This document shows, piece after piece, positions 17,966 through 28,013 of a stretch of DNA of 64,000 nt (position 1 is its first letter; every line of letters begins with the position of its first letter). The notes under the pieces were generated by a model that did no database searches, was not told the origin of the DNA, and saw nothing but the letters and a program-made list of their open reading frames with translations. The stretch comes from Aurantibacter_A sp039941195 (GTDB lineage: Bacteria > Bacteroidota > Bacteroidia > Flavobacteriales > Flavobacteriaceae): contig NZ_JBDVFA010000027.1 in NCBI RefSeq assembly GCF_039941195.1, positions 24,822-88,821 of the forward strand, in the 5' to 3' direction. A program made the position numbers and the translations under genes.

Positions 17966-19336
17966 TTACCCTTCGCCCAAAATTATTTCTAAGTCCTCTT
18001 TGTTATCAGAAATATTCTTAGCTGATACTGGATTTACTTTTGTTCCCCATAGATAGACACGTTTTAAACCGCCCATTTTTTCAATATTAGATAAACTAGA
18101 ATCAGTAACTTTCGTGCCATAAAGATTTAAAGATTCTAGATGACTTAATCCGGTTAAATGGGAAATACCATTATCTGAAATATTAGTGTTTTCTAATTGT
18201 AGTCGAGTTAAGTTTGTAAAACCGGATATAGATGATAGCCAATCACTTTCCACATTAGTTCGGGCTAGTGATAACCATGTAATATGGTTTTTAACTTCTT
18301 CTAATGCTTTAATTTTCTCTTGAGTTAAATCGTTGCCAGAATATTTTATATCTAAAAGTGGATTGGTAGCCCCTAAAGTATTTACGGTAAAACCAAGATT
18401 TATCAAAGCAGTTATTTTAGTGCTATCAGCTGGAGCAATGGTTACAGTTTCATACCAAGGTTTCGGATTCATATCAAGACCAAATCTTCTTAATAAAACA
18501 GGCTTTATATTCTCATCAACGGCAAAGGTAGAAGCTGGATCTTCATACGAAGCGCCTTTATTTATCCACCATTCTACTGTTTTAATCTCATCATACGTTA
18601 AAGCATTTTTCGTAGGTGGCATAAATTTGATGTTTTTTTGTGGTAAAGTAATACGCCTAAATAATTCACTTTCCTCCAAATTACCAGGTGCAATTGCTAG
18701 ACCTCCATCCCCACCAAGTTGTATGGAATCGATATGAGCCATATTAAGGCCACCTCTTTTTACTTCATTGTTGTGACACGCAAAACATTTTACTTGAAAT
18801 ATAGGCTGAATTAAATCCTTATAAACTAAAACCGAATCTGGAGTTCCCAATAGCACTAAGGAATCTTTTTGGTTGGAAACTCCTAATATACCTTGTATCG
18901 ATTCTGGAGCATATTCGGTTAAGTAGGTCTCCCCATGGGTAAGATTCCCTCCTTTATGACCTTCAATCGAAAGCATTAAAAGTAGCACTATATTAAACCC
19001 GTTTTGCAGTAATTTAGAATAAGAATTGGGCTTCTTTTTTAACCACCATCCTACAAAAGCAAATATAACAAGTGCAATTCCTAGCCAGCGATGCGAAAAG
19101 AGCATGTCCTCTTCGTATAATCCAGTTTCTCCTAACCACCAACCAGAAAAGGCTGCTGCGGCTGCGCTAACAGCGCCTAATAACCATGCTATTGGAATTA
19201 GTTTACTTCTTGTTTCAACTTTTCGAAAATTCTCAAACCATTCTAATAAAATAGCTAAGATTAAAAATCCAATAGGTAAATGAACAAACAATGGATGAAA
19301 ACGGCCTAAAAATGTTGAAAACTCTAATGCTAACAT
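17966..19336 (-). CDS. DUF2231 / planctomycete-type cytochrome / LRR membrane protein
   Basis: The 456-residue protein has a DUF2231 membrane region (FHPLFVHLPIGF near residues 13-24; four helices to about 125), then a PSCyt1-type cytochrome c domain with one CFACH heme-binding motif (about residue 182) and a distal PPTKNALTYDE segment, and finally about three short leucine-rich repeats (NLTRLQLENTNISD, HLESLNLYGTKVTD). Heme would face the periplasm. Together with the DUF1501 and PSD1 genes upstream it forms a module widespread in Planctomycetes and marine Bacteroidota, suspected of oxidative or polysaccharide metabolism but not established. A 39-bp imperfect inverted repeat lies 53 bp upstream. 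Confidence 0.85.
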   Translation of the reverse strand: MLALEFSTFLGRFHPLFVHLPIGFLILAILLEWFENFRKVETRSKLIPIAWLLGAVSAAAAAFSGWWLGETGLYEEDMLFSHRWLGIALVIFAFVGWWLKKKPNSYSKLLQNGFNIVLLLMLSIEGHKGGNLTHGETYLTEYAPESIQGILGVSNQKDSLVLLGTPDSVLVYKDLIQPIFQVKCFACHNNEVKRGGLNMAHIDSIQLGGDGGLAIAPGNLEESELFRRITLPQKNIKFMPPTKNALTYDEIKTVEWWINKGASYEDPASTFAVDENIKPVLLRRFGLDMNPKPWYETVTIAPADSTKITALINLGFTVNTLGATNPLLDIKYSGNDLTQEKIKALEEVKNHITWLSLARTNVESDWLSSISGFTNLTRLQLENTNISDNGISHLTGLSHLESLNLYGTKVTDSSLSNIEKMGGLKRVYLWGTKVNPVSAKNISDNKEDLEIILGEG

Positions 19337-19389
19337 TCAAACTTATTTTTGGTGTGATTATTAAATTTTATTGATTGAAAACGATTTAC

Positions 19390-19428
19390 AACCTTTACAT
19401 AGTCTTGTACATAAGATGCTTAAAGGTT
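19390..19428 (-). promoter_or_regulatory. Inverted repeat upstream of the DUF2231/cytochrome gene
   Basis: AACCTTTA (19390-19397) is complementary to TAAAGGTT (19421-19428), and an inner TCTT/AAGA pair nests inside. The element lies 53 bp upstream of the ATG at 19336 in a 173-bp gap that otherwise shows no gene. It could be an operator or a leader hairpin; no terminator T run is present on the minus strand. Confidence 0.4.
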
Positions 19429-19509
19429 TGTGATTTGATACTTGCAAAGTGGATTTTTTAGAGTCAACTTTTGTATAGTTATTTATGTAATTCATAATTA
19501 TAATTTAAA

Positions 19510-20973
19510 CTACGCTAAAATTTCTTTTACTACATCTCCATGGACATCTGTAAGTCGATATCGTCTTCCTTGAAATTTAAAAGTAAGGCGTTCATGATCC
19601 ACGCCCAATAAATGCATTAAAGTGGCTTGAAAATCATGCACATGTACTGGACGTTGGGCAACATTATACCCGAAGTCATCAGTTGCACCCAGTGTAAATC
19701 CTTTTTTTATTCCAGCACCAGCCATAAATATGGTAAAACATTTTGGGTGATGATCTCTACCGAAATTATCCGGAGTTAATTTACCTTGAGAATAATTAGT
19801 TCTTCCAAATTCTCCTCCCCAAACAACCAAAGTATCCTCAAGCATACCTCGTTGTTTTAAGTCCGTAATTAATGCTGCTGTAGCTTGATCGGTTTCTTTG
19901 CATTGTACTTTAATTGCATTTGGTAAGTTTCCGTGTTGATCCCAACCTTGGTGATATAATTGAATGAATTTTACATCGCGTTCTGCTAGTCTGCGGGCTA
20001 ATATACAATTGGCAGCATAGGTACCTGGTTTACGACTATCTTCTCCATACATTTCATATGTTGCATCTGATTCGTCTTTAGTGTCCATAATTTCTGGCAC
20101 CGAAGTTTGCATTCGAAAAGCCATTTCATATTGCGCCATTCGAGCAAGAATTTCTGGGTCACCTACATCATTATGATTTAGTTGTTCTAATTTTTGTAAA
20201 TGATCTAATTGTTCACGCCTACTTTTTCCATCAATTCCGGGTGGATTTGTTAAATAAAGAACAGGATCTTTACCTGATCTAAATTGTACCCCTTGATGTT
20301 GCGAGGGTAAAAAACCATTACCCCATGCTCTGGAATAAAGAGGTTGACCAAACTTGTCTTTGGTAACTAAGACTACGAATTCTGGTAAATTTTTATTGTC
20401 GGTACCCAATCCATAGCTTACCCACGATCCTATTGATGGACGACCAGGTAATTGCGATCCTGTTTGAAAAAATGTTACTGCAGGATCATGATTAATAGCC
20501 TCGGTATACATTGATTTTATAAAGCAAAGTTCATCAACTATTTTGGCAGTATGTGGCATTAAATTAGACATCCATGCGCCACTATCTCCATGTTGCTTAA
20601 AATCAAATACCGTACCTGCTATTGGCAAGGTTGCTTGACCAGAAGACATACCGGTTAATCGCTGTTCTCCTTGTACACTTTTTGGTAAATCTTGCCCTTG
20701 CATTTTATTCAATAAAGGCTTGTAGTCAAAAAGATCCAATTGTGAAGGTGCGCCACTTTGAAATAAATATATTACACGTTTAACTTTTGCCGGGAAATGA
20801 GGATTGCCTAAAACACCTCCACCACCAAGCGAACTAACTAAGTCTTGCTTGTTATTCGAAAACAAATCCATTGGGTCTAACATGGAGGCCATGGACAGCG
20901 CTCCCATGCCTAAACTTGTCTTCGTTAAAAAGTCGCGTCTTGAATAATTTTTTTTATGATTGTGAGTACACAT
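19510..20973 (-). CDS. DUF1501 domain protein (sulfatase-like fold, Tat-exported)
   Basis: The 487-residue protein begins with a twin-arginine signal (NYSRRDFLTKTSLGMGALS, about residues 9-27). The rest is a DUF1501 domain, a relative of the alkaline-phosphatase/sulfatase fold: YLFQSGAPSQLDLFDYKP near 70-87, GGEFGRTNYSQGKLTPDN near 389-406 and GRDHHPKCFT near 408-417, with metal-ligand-type Asp/His residues. It starts 14 bp after the PSD1 gene stop, so it is co-transcribed with that gene. DUF1501/PSD1 pairing is typical; the reaction is unknown. Tat export suggests a folded or metal-loaded periplasmic protein. Confidence 0.9.
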   Translation of the reverse strand: MCTHNHKKNYSRRDFLTKTSLGMGALSMASMLDPMDLFSNNKQDLVSSLGGGGVLGNPHFPAKVKRVIYLFQSGAPSQLDLFDYKPLLNKMQGQDLPKSVQGEQRLTGMSSGQATLPIAGTVFDFKQHGDSGAWMSNLMPHTAKIVDELCFIKSMYTEAINHDPAVTFFQTGSQLPGRPSIGSWVSYGLGTDNKNLPEFVVLVTKDKFGQPLYSRAWGNGFLPSQHQGVQFRSGKDPVLYLTNPPGIDGKSRREQLDHLQKLEQLNHNDVGDPEILARMAQYEMAFRMQTSVPEIMDTKDESDATYEMYGEDSRKPGTYAANCILARRLAERDVKFIQLYHQGWDQHGNLPNAIKVQCKETDQATAALITDLKQRGMLEDTLVVWGGEFGRTNYSQGKLTPDNFGRDHHPKCFTIFMAGAGIKKGFTLGATDDFGYNVAQRPVHVHDFQATLMHLLGVDHERLTFKFQGRRYRLTDVHGDVVKEILA

Positions 20974-20987
20974 TTTGTTTTCGAGTA

Positions 20988-23900
20988 TTAACGTTTCATA
21001 TAAGCTTCATCATGGTTAAGAATTGTATTTGCTACCATGGTCAACGCTGCTGTTTTTTCATTAAGTAGCGAATTGTTTAATTTTTTATTTCCTACAGAAA
21101 GCAGTTCTTGCGCTTCTGAAGGATTATTTTTAAATCTTTTACTTTGATTTTCGAATAAATCTTTTAGAATTATTGTCTCTTCAGTTTTTGGCTTACGACT
21201 TATTGCTAATCTGAAACCATAAGCAATTTGGTCATCTAAGTTACTGCCTCCTTCAAGTACCATACGTTCAGCTAACATTTTTGAAGCTTCAACAAATTGC
21301 GTGTCATTCATGAGTACTAAGGCTTGCAATGGCGTATTTGTATTTTCCCTTTTAACTATGCAAACTTCACGTGAAGGAGCATCAAAGGCTGTCATAGCAG
21401 GATGTGGAGAGGTGCGTCGAATAAAAGTATATAATCCTCTTCTGTATAAACTATCTCCTTCAGATTCTTTGTAGTTTAATAATTTGTGTGAGAAACTATT
21501 TTTTTCAATCCATAAATTTTTAGGTTGATAGGGCTTTACGCTTTTACCTCCTACATGATTAACCAATAGACCACTTGCCGCTAGAGCATTGTCCCGAATC
21601 ATTTCAGCAGGTAATCGATAACTATTACTTCTAGCTAGATAAATATTATTCGGATCCTTATCGAGTTGATTTTTAGAGGTTTTAGAAGTCTGTCTATAAG
21701 TATTAGACATAACCATGGTTTTTAAAAGTGCTTTTACATTCCAATTATTTTCCACGAAATCTACAGCTAGCCAATCTAATAACTCCGGATGGGTTGGTAG
21801 CGCACCCTGTACTCCAAAATCCTGAGGTGTTGAAACTAATCCCTTTCCAAAAATCATTTGCCAATAGCGGTTTACAGTAACTCTTGCTGTTAAGGGATTT
21901 TCTTTAGAAAAAATCCATTCTGCAAGACCTAATCTATTTTTGGGCGTATTTTCAGGAAATGCAGGAAGTACTTCCGGAGTGTTCGCATTAACTTCATATA
22001 TAGGTTGTTCGTAATCACCACGATTGTAAGCATAGGCTTTTCTTTTTTCTGGCATTTCTTCCATAACCATAACTTCCATTACGGGTTGCATTAAATTAAG
22101 CCATTCGCCCCTTAAATCTTTTAAATCCTTTTCTATTGCTAATATTTCTGGTGCTTGTTTAGTTGTAATTGTAGCTATTTCTTCTTTATTAGGAGGTATT
22201 GCTGAATCTGATGCTAACAATTTAACCTCATAGGGTGTTAGCTCCTTGGAATACACGAAGATATCATCAAGGGCACCTTTAAAAATACCATATTCCCCAG
22301 TAAAACTTCGGTAGCTTTTAGCGACTTTTACAGGTCTAGTTTCTACGCCATGCACTGCAGATTGTAAAGTTTTTATGGATTTATATAAATGATTATACGG
22401 AATTAAGGTTTCCGTTTTTTCTCCATCTATGTATAATGAAAGTCCTTTTGCATTACCGGAACCGTCATACGTGAAGGCAACATGTTTCCAATTATTAACT
22501 GTTATAGAATCTTTAGATTTAATTTGAATATAATTATGAGGTAATGAGTGTATGAGTCTTGCATTTAAGTGATTTAGACTATCTAAATAAAAGTCCCATC
22601 CACTCCAATAGTTGTTTTTTTCGCCTGAAGTGCCAATTAGTTGTTGTGTCTTACCCTTTTCTCTTTTGGTTGTTTTTAACCAAAGTGCTGCTGAAAATTT
22701 ATCATTTAATTCAAAATTCGGAGTGTCTCGAAGGTAGACTTCATCGTACTCCCCTGTAAAAACAAAGGCATTACCTTTTTTTCCTTCTACTACTTTAGGA
22801 GTTTTAGATGCTGTTACTTTTTTGTTGTTATCTACAATAAAGCCATTTTTACTTTTACTTATTTTATTAAAAGGGTAGTGGCCTATCATTCCTTGTTCAG
22901 TAACATTCGATGGCATTATTGCAATAAATGTATCAAGATCTTGAAGTTCTTTTTTAGTCAATTTTAGTTGACTTTCTTTTTCATTAATAGCTTGTTCAAT
23001 TGTATTTAAACTCGTTTGTGTTTCCTCGTCTGGTAATGCTAATAATGGGCCATAATTTCCATCATCGCCGGTCATTCCTAATTCTTTTACATTATTAAAA
23101 AATGCAGTTAGTTGAAAATAGTCCTTTTGAGAAATTGGGTCGAATTTGTGATCATGACAACGCGCACAAGCAACAGTTAAACCCATCAGCGCTGTACCAA
23201 CTGTTTCCGCACGATCCCATACATAATTTAAACGAAATTCTTCTTCAATGGCACCGCCTTCGGCCGTCATCGGGTGGTTTCTATTGAAAGCGGTAGCTAA
23301 TTTTTGATTTTTAGTTGGGTTCGGTAAAAGATCGCCAGCAAGTTGCCACGTAACGAATTCGTTATAAGGTCTGTTCTCCTTAAATGAATTTATTACCCAA
23401 TCGCGCCAAGGCCACATTAAGCGCCATCCGTCGGCATGTAAACCATGTGAGTCAGCATAGCGCGATAGGTCCATCCAATCAAGAGCAAGTCGTTCTGCTG
23501 TCGCATCCGAAGCTAATAAATTATCAACAACCTTTTCATACGCATTAGGATTGTCATCATTTAAAAAAGAGTTCAGTTGCGTAATAGAAGGTGGTAGGCC
23601 TGTTAGATCCATTGAAACTCTACGTAATAAACGCTCTTTTTCTGCTTCAGGTGAAGGCTCAAAATCTTTTTGTTCTAATGTTTGATATACAAAATTGTCA
23701 ATGGTATTGGTAGAAGGCCATTTTTTGTTTTTAAAATGAGGCGTTTCGGCTTTAATAGGTTTAATAAATGCCCAATGTTCTTTCCATTTCGCTCCTTGTT
23801 CTATCCATTTAATTATCATGGCTTTTTCATAAGTACTAAGGGATAAGTGCGAATCTTTTGGAGGCATTTGAATTTCTGCATCACTACTTAAAATTCGTTT

Positions 23901-24191
23901 TACAGATTCACTGTCTTTTGGGTTTCCTGCTACGAAAGCAGAATTTCCACTTTCAAGTTTATTGAACGCTTCTTGTTCTAAATCTAATCGTAAGCCGGCT
24001 TTTCTGGTATTATCATCTGGTCCATGGCAGTTGTAGCAACGATCAGATAAAATAGGTTTAATATCAAAATTGAAATCAATAGTTTCGGGAAGTTCTTGGT
24101 AGGCTAATGCTACTTCTTTAGGCATATCTAAAGAACATGCGGTGGTCATAACACAAATTAAACCCAATAAAAATTTATAACTATTAATCAT
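20988..24191 (-). CDS. PSCyt1-PSCyt2-LamG-PSD1 lipoprotein (copy B)
   Basis: The 1,067-residue protein has a lipoprotein signal (lipobox TAC at residue 19). The order is: PSCyt1 cytochrome-like domain with CYNCH (about residue 53), PSCyt2/DUF1549 domain with a second CARCH motif (about 342), a concanavalin/LamG domain (about 425-650), and the C-terminal PSD1/DUF1553 domain with NRYWQMIFGKGLV and REVCIVKRENTNTPLQAL. The LamG insert suggests carbohydrate binding. It sits between its tandem duplicate (39 bp upstream) and DUF1501 (14 bp downstream). The function of PSD1 proteins is not established. Confidence 0.9.
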   Translation of the reverse strand: MINSYKFLLGLICVMTTACSLDMPKEVALAYQELPETIDFNFDIKPILSDRCYNCHGPDDNTRKAGLRLDLEQEAFNKLESGNSAFVAGNPKDSESVKRILSSDAEIQMPPKDSHLSLSTYEKAMIIKWIEQGAKWKEHWAFIKPIKAETPHFKNKKWPSTNTIDNFVYQTLEQKDFEPSPEAEKERLLRRVSMDLTGLPPSITQLNSFLNDDNPNAYEKVVDNLLASDATAERLALDWMDLSRYADSHGLHADGWRLMWPWRDWVINSFKENRPYNEFVTWQLAGDLLPNPTKNQKLATAFNRNHPMTAEGGAIEEEFRLNYVWDRAETVGTALMGLTVACARCHDHKFDPISQKDYFQLTAFFNNVKELGMTGDDGNYGPLLALPDEETQTSLNTIEQAINEKESQLKLTKKELQDLDTFIAIMPSNVTEQGMIGHYPFNKISKSKNGFIVDNNKKVTASKTPKVVEGKKGNAFVFTGEYDEVYLRDTPNFELNDKFSAALWLKTTKREKGKTQQLIGTSGEKNNYWSGWDFYLDSLNHLNARLIHSLPHNYIQIKSKDSITVNNWKHVAFTYDGSGNAKGLSLYIDGEKTETLIPYNHLYKSIKTLQSAVHGVETRPVKVAKSYRSFTGEYGIFKGALDDIFVYSKELTPYEVKLLASDSAIPPNKEEIATITTKQAPEILAIEKDLKDLRGEWLNLMQPVMEVMVMEEMPEKRKAYAYNRGDYEQPIYEVNANTPEVLPAFPENTPKNRLGLAEWIFSKENPLTARVTVNRYWQMIFGKGLVSTPQDFGVQGALPTHPELLDWLAVDFVENNWNVKALLKTMVMSNTYRQTSKTSKNQLDKDPNNIYLARSNSYRLPAEMIRDNALAASGLLVNHVGGKSVKPYQPKNLWIEKNSFSHKLLNYKESEGDSLYRRGLYTFIRRTSPHPAMTAFDAPSREVCIVKRENTNTPLQALVLMNDTQFVEASKMLAERMVLEGGSNLDDQIAYGFRLAISRKPKTEETIILKDLFENQSKRFKNNPSEAQELLSVGNKKLNNSLLNEKTAALTMVANTILNHDEAYMKR

Positions 24192-24230
24192 TTTAATAAA
24201 AAATATTACTACAAAATACGATTTTCTATA

Positions 24231-27200
24231 TTATCGTTTTGTAAAAGTTTCATCATGATTTAGAATCGTATTTGCAACTATTGTTAGCGCTGCTGTCTTC
24301 TTTATATTTAGCGTTTTGTCAATATCTTTATTACCAACGGATAATAGTTCTAAAGCAACTTTCGGATTTTCATCGAAACGATTTAATTGTTTTTTAAACA
24401 ACTCAATTAAAATATTTTTTTCTTTAGCTTTAGGATACCTTGATACTGCTAAACGAAATGCATGAGATATTTGTTCGTCTACAGTTTTTCCACCTTCCTT
24501 TTGCATTCGTTCTGCTAATATTTTAGAAGCTTCAACGAATTGCGTGTCGTTCATTAATACCAATGCTTGTAACGGAGTGTTTGTGTTTTCTCGTTTAATA
24601 GTGCAAATATCTCTAGAGGGAGCATCGAAGGCAAGCATGGCCGGATGAGGAGAGTTGCGTCTTATGAAAGTATATAGGCCTCTACGATATAAGCTATCCC
24701 CTTGTGATTCTTTGTATCTTAATAGTTTATGTGAAAAATTACTTTTTTCTATCCAAAGATTTTTAGGCTGATATGGAAGTACACTTTTACCACCTACGGT
24801 TCGCACCAAAAGACCACTAGCAGCAAGGGCATTATCTCGAATCATTTCTGCTGGTAATCGATAGGTGCTACTTCGTGCTAAGTATTCGTTTAATGGATCT
24901 TTTTCACGCATTTCTTTTGAGGCGATTGATGATTGTCTGTAAGTATGCGACATCACCATTGTTTTTAATAATGCCTTTAAATTCCAATCAGAATTAACAA
25001 AATAATTTGCAAGCCAGTCTAATAATTTTGGATTAGTGGGTAATGCTCCTTGAACACCAAAATCCTCTGGTGTACTTACCAATCCTTCTCCAAATAACAT
25101 TTGCCAATATCTATTAACCGTGACGCGTGCAGTAAGCGGATTTTCTTTGGCGAAAATCCATTTCGCTAAACCAAGGCGGTTTTTAGGGTAATCTTTAGGA
25201 AAGCCTGATAAAACTTCTGGTACTGCAGCATTTACTTTATAAGTTGGTTGTTCGTAATCACCTCTGTCATAGACATAAGTCGGCCTTTTATTTTGCATGT
25301 CTTCCATTACCATTATCTCAGGAATTGGGTTCATAAGGGCCAACCAATCATCTCTTAAGGATTTTAATTCTTTTTTTAATTTTTTAATATTCTCTGATTG
25401 ATCTAACCAATATTCTGTTGCTGGCTTTTCTTCAAATAAATCTTCTGAATTGTCTTTTCTATACATATAGGCAATCTCAATAGGTGAGATTGCTCTGGAG
25501 TAGATTCTTATATTATCTATTTTGCCTTGGAAAATACCGTTTTCTCCCGTAGAAAAACTGTAATTTCTGGCAACTTTTACAGAACGTGTGTATAAAGTGT
25601 GTTCTTTATCTTTAATTGTCTTTATACTTTTATACAATCTATCGAAAGGTATGTCCACTTCTTGCTCCATACCATCAATAAATAATTTTAAACCTTTTGC
25701 TTTACCAGATCCATCATATGTAAAAGCAACATGTTTCCAAACATGTTGCTTTATAGAATCTTTAGTTCGAACATGAATATAATCGTGTGATAACGAACTG
25801 ACTAGTCTAGCGTTGAGTCTATTAAGGCTATCTAAGTGAAAATCCCACCCACGCCACATGCTATTTTTGCCCCCTACAGTACCAATTAACGTCTGTGTTT
25901 TGCCAGCTTTACGTTTTGTAGTATTCATCCATAAACTACCAGAAAATTCATTCGTCCATTCAAAATTTGGAGTATTATCAATATAAACTTCGTCATATTC
26001 ACCAGTAAATTTAAACGCATTTCCTTTCTTGCCAGAAGTTATAATAGGCTTCTTTTTAATGGTCACTTTATTGTTGTTGTCAACACTGTATCTTCCTTCT
26101 TTATTTATTTTTTTGGAAATACCATCCATTGCATAATGACCTATCAAATCTTTTTCTTCAAAGTTGATAGGTAACTTTTTAATATAAGTTTCCAAATCGC
26201 TAAGTTCCTTTTTAGTAAGTAATAATTCTTGTTCTTTAGTATATATAGCGTTTTGTAGAATAGAAAGTTGCTTTTTAGTTTCCTTGTTGCTAAGTGGAAG
26301 CATAGGACCTGCATTAACATCGTTACCAGAAACACCAATTTCTTTCATGTTATTAAAGAAAGCTGTCAATTGAAAATATTCCTTTTGCGAAATTGGATCA
26401 AATTTATGATCGTGACATCTAGCACATGCAACAGTAAGGCCCATAAATGCAGTTCCTACTGTTTCAGCTCTGTCCCAAACATAATTTAGTCGATTTTCTT
26501 CATCAATTGCTCCACCTTCACTTGTAATAGGATGATTACGATTAAAGGCTGTGGCTAATATTTGTTCTTGATTGGCATTGGGAAGAAGATCACCACCCAA
26601 TTGCCAAATTACAAATTGGTTGTAAGGCATATTATTTTTAAAAGCATCAATTACCCAATTACGCCATGGCCACATCATACGTAGGCCATCCGCATGTTTT
26701 CCATGTGAATCTGCATAACGTGATAAATCCATCCATTCTAAAGTCATCCGTTCTGCATGGGCATCAGTTTGTAAAAGTCGGTCTACTACTTTTTCATAAG
26801 CTTTGGGGCTGTCATTATTTAGGAAATTGTCAAGCTCTTCAATAGTTGGGGGTAGGCCTGTTAGATCTAAGGTCACCCGTCTTAATAATTGTGTCTTATC
26901 TGCTTCAGGAGACGGTTTATATTTTTTTTGTTTTAGATTTTGTTGTACAAATAGGTCAATTTCGTTGTGCGTGGGCCAATTATTATCTATGCTTTTGCTT
27001 GGTATTTTTACATTAGAAGGTTTTGTAAATGCCCAATGCTCTTTCCATACCGCTCCTTGTTCTATCCATTTAATTATTTTGGCCTTTTCAATGGCACTAA
27101 GAGATAGGTGAGAATCTTTTGGTGGCATTTGAATTTCTGCATCTGTACTTAATATACGTTTTACCGATTCACTTTTTTTCGGGTTTCCGGTTACAAAAGA

Positions 27201-27449
27201 ATAATTGCCACTTTCAAGTTTTTTGAAAGCATCTTGTTCTATATCTAGCCTCAAACCTGCTTGTCTAGTGTTATCATCTGGCCCATGGCAGTTGTAGCAG
27301 CGATCAGATAATATGGGTTTAATATCAAAATTGAAATCTATAGTTTCCGGAAGTTCTTGATATGCCATTCCTACTTCCATAGGCATTTCTAATGAACAAG
27401 CAGTTAGGAGTATCGTAAAAAAACAAACTATTAAATATTGAATCCTCAT
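24231..27449 (-). CDS. PSCyt1-PSCyt2-LamG-PSD1 lipoprotein (copy A)
   Basis: This 1,072-residue paralog of the next gene has an identical domain order: lipobox LTAC (residue 18), CYNCH (about 52), CARCH (about 345), LamG insert (about 425-650), and DUF1553 with NRYWQMLFGEGLV and the KRENTNTPLQAL block. The residues after the lipobox, AYQELPETIDFNFDIKPIL, are identical in both copies, while the LamG part is more diverged. It is the first gene of the minus-strand unit copy A, copy B, DUF1501 and perhaps DUF2231. Its upstream region to the tRNA shows no other gene. Confidence 0.9.
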   Translation of the reverse strand: MRIQYLIVCFFTILLTACSLEMPMEVGMAYQELPETIDFNFDIKPILSDRCYNCHGPDDNTRQAGLRLDIEQDAFKKLESGNYSFVTGNPKKSESVKRILSTDAEIQMPPKDSHLSLSAIEKAKIIKWIEQGAVWKEHWAFTKPSNVKIPSKSIDNNWPTHNEIDLFVQQNLKQKKYKPSPEADKTQLLRRVTLDLTGLPPTIEELDNFLNNDSPKAYEKVVDRLLQTDAHAERMTLEWMDLSRYADSHGKHADGLRMMWPWRNWVIDAFKNNMPYNQFVIWQLGGDLLPNANQEQILATAFNRNHPITSEGGAIDEENRLNYVWDRAETVGTAFMGLTVACARCHDHKFDPISQKEYFQLTAFFNNMKEIGVSGNDVNAGPMLPLSNKETKKQLSILQNAIYTKEQELLLTKKELSDLETYIKKLPINFEEKDLIGHYAMDGISKKINKEGRYSVDNNNKVTIKKKPIITSGKKGNAFKFTGEYDEVYIDNTPNFEWTNEFSGSLWMNTTKRKAGKTQTLIGTVGGKNSMWRGWDFHLDSLNRLNARLVSSLSHDYIHVRTKDSIKQHVWKHVAFTYDGSGKAKGLKLFIDGMEQEVDIPFDRLYKSIKTIKDKEHTLYTRSVKVARNYSFSTGENGIFQGKIDNIRIYSRAISPIEIAYMYRKDNSEDLFEEKPATEYWLDQSENIKKLKKELKSLRDDWLALMNPIPEIMVMEDMQNKRPTYVYDRGDYEQPTYKVNAAVPEVLSGFPKDYPKNRLGLAKWIFAKENPLTARVTVNRYWQMLFGEGLVSTPEDFGVQGALPTNPKLLDWLANYFVNSDWNLKALLKTMVMSHTYRQSSIASKEMREKDPLNEYLARSSTYRLPAEMIRDNALAASGLLVRTVGGKSVLPYQPKNLWIEKSNFSHKLLRYKESQGDSLYRRGLYTFIRRNSPHPAMLAFDAPSRDICTIKRENTNTPLQALVLMNDTQFVEASKILAERMQKEGGKTVDEQISHAFRLAVSRYPKAKEKNILIELFKKQLNRFDENPKVALELLSVGNKDIDKTLNIKKTAALTIVANTILNHDETFTKR

Positions 27450-27643
27450 TATTTTCTTAGTGGAGTATATAAAAATACATTATTTTAAAGGATATACTAA
27501 TGGATGAAGTTGAATAGACTAAAATTATTTCTATTGTCTAGTAATTGATCAGATTTATTCTTTTTATAGCTGGTTAAATGGTTACGCTGTTAATCATATC
27601 TTTTATTTACTTTTACACATCCCAGATATATGACACTAAATAT

Positions 27644-27718
27644 GGGTTATTAGCTCAGTTGGTTTAGAGCGCTGCCTTGACAGGGCAGAGGTCACTGGTT
27701 CGAATCCAGTATGACCCA
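27644..27718 (+). tRNA. tRNA-Val (anticodon GAC)
   Basis: A complete cloverleaf can be drawn. The acceptor GGGTTAT (27644-27650) pairs with ATGACCC (27711-27717) with one G-U pair; the D arm begins GCTCAGTTGG; anticodon stem CTGCC/GGCAG encloses loop TTGACAG; and the T arm is ACTGG/CCAGT around TTCGAAT. Anticodon GAC reads valine GUC/GUU codons. The discriminator is A and CCA is not encoded. It lies alone between the PSD1 gene (divergent) and the small membrane protein gene. No duplicated 3' tRNA end that would mark an integrated element was noticed nearby. Confidence 0.95.
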
Positions 27719-27937
27719 CATAGTTTTCCATGATACTGTTTCCTGGACGTTTCGGGGCAGATTGATCCACAAAGTTTTTTTTGTTACTGGTTTCCGCGAT
27801 ACTTCGGAACACTATAAATCAAATAAATTTATATGTTGCTATACCTTAGGTTTTTAAAGGTGATATAGTTGGTGTCTTGTATGGCTCTTAGAAGCACTTT
27901 TCTATTTCCAATATGGAGTTTTTTTTATTTTTTTAAA

Positions 27938-27956
27938 AAAAAGTGACCAATTATGT
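27938..27956 (+). promoter_or_regulatory. Shared upstream motif, copy 1 (before the 57-residue membrane protein)
   Basis: AAAAAGTGACCAATTATGT here matches 16 of 19 positions with 28448-28466 upstream of the sigma factor gene. It lies 57 bp before the ATG at 28014 and is followed by GTCTGTGTCTTATT. Two similar sequences in front of neighbouring genes suggest a common transcription factor or ECF sigma recognition element. This is inferred; no experimental consensus is being matched. Confidence 0.35.
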
Positions 27957-28013
27957 GACTTCTTTAAAATGTCTGTGTCTTATTAAATAGAACGCATAAG
28001 AAAATAGAATACA

